From NCBI GenBank assembly GCA_938003725.1, contig CALKXX010000022.1:1-6571 (forward strand): 6,571 bases of DNA. The letters run 5' to 3'. Below are positions 6,443-6,571 of this stretch, piece after piece. Source of the stretch: an uncultured Sphingomonadaceae bacterium (lineage in GTDB: Bacteria > Pseudomonadota > Alphaproteobacteria > Sphingomonadales > Sphingomonadaceae). Below the pieces are notes generated by a model. That model searched no databases, was not told the origin of the DNA, and saw only the letters and a list, made by a program, of their open reading frames with translations. Numbering within the stretch: position 1 is the first letter of the stretch; each line of letters begins with the position of its first letter. The position numbers and the translations under genes are program-made.

Positions 6443-6472
6443 CATATACTGTCTGTGCAACAAGAGAAACAA
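6443..6472 (-). promoter_or_regulatory. Tentative ruvB promoter
   Basis: On the minus strand TTGTTT (complement of 6467-6472) is followed after 18 bases by TATATG (complement of 6443-6448). This would start transcription a few bases before the palindrome, so that the palindrome would form a hairpin near the 5' end of the ruvB message. Both hexamers are only partial matches. Confidence 0.25.
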
Positions 6473-6571
6473 CCATGCGTCTACATACTCGCGAGCAAAC
6501 CCTATGGCACGCTGTACATCGGAGTAACCTCGAACCTGATTCAGCGCCTTTTTCAGCATCGCAACAATATA
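6455..6571 (+). CDS. GIY-YIG nuclease-family protein, N-terminal 39 residues (partial)
   Basis: The frame reads through PCVYILASKPYGTLYIGVTS and then NLIQRLFQHRNNI to the window end. VYI...LYIG is the GIY-YIG signature, and the spacing and following VTSNLxxRxxxHR match the short (about 90-100 residue) stand-alone GIY-YIG proteins of the UPF0213/YhbQ-like type. These have the fold of homing endonuclease and UvrC nuclease domains, but for most the cellular role is unknown. No ATG is in frame upstream. The nearest candidate is GTG at 6455, with TTG at 6434 further back; neither has a good ribosome binding site. The ATG at 6475 is in another frame. The gene is divergent from ruvB and immediately follows the palindromic repeat. 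The catalytic residues further downstream cannot be seen, so activity and integrity are unknown. Confidence 0.8.
   Translation, partial: MQQEKQPCVYILASKPYGTLYIGVTSNLIQRLFQHRNNI

Noticed and set aside
6475..6571. ATG-started frame at the right edge
   Set aside because: It is one frame off from the GIY-YIG reading, which has clear family similarity; this frame has none.

Overview
The window looks like chromosomal DNA from an alphaproteobacterium, most likely a sphingomonad. This rests on the style of the RuvB and DapD proteins, the pairing of a HAD pyrimidine 5'-nucleotidase with dapD, a lignostilbene-dioxygenase-like carotenoid oxygenase, and an intergenic palindrome (arms ACCCTGAA / TTCAGGGT) of a kind I recall as common in that order. 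The assignment is from memory, not from a search.

Layout. (1) Positions 1-2163, minus strand: the N-terminal 721 codons of a large RTX (hemolysin-type calcium-binding) protein whose 3' end lies beyond base 1. It is acidic and has no Cys or Trp. It carries a duplicated N-terminal module, with a serralysin-C-terminus-like segment just before the second copy. (2) 2164-2302: divergent intergenic region with the RTX ribosome binding site and a tentative promoter. (3) 2303-5279, plus strand: a compact three-gene operon of HAD pyrimidine 5'-nucleotidase, dapD (lysine/diaminopimelate synthesis) and a carotenoid/stilbene-cleaving oxygenase. The genes are joined by ATGA and TAATG overlaps, so translational coupling is likely. 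(4) 5280-5361: an 82-base convergent gap containing several short inverted repeats. (5) 5362-6411, minus strand: ruvB, the Holliday-junction branch-migration motor. (6) 6410-6430: a perfect 8-bp palindrome that overlaps the apparent GTG start of ruvB. (7) 6455-6571, plus strand: the beginning of a small GIY-YIG nuclease-family gene, cut by the window edge.

Most of the content is recognisable. The two housekeeping genes (dapD, ruvB) each have unexpected neighbours: an apocarotenoid/stilbene oxygenase is fused into the dapD operon, and a palindromic repeat plus a GIY-YIG gene lies immediately upstream of ruvB, where ruvA is often found. I see no CRISPR array, tRNA, rRNA or insertion sequence. 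I do not see convincing evidence of a wholly new system. The points most worth following are the tandem-fusion architecture of the RTX protein, the substrate pocket of the oxygenase, and the repeat/GIY-YIG junction at ruvB.
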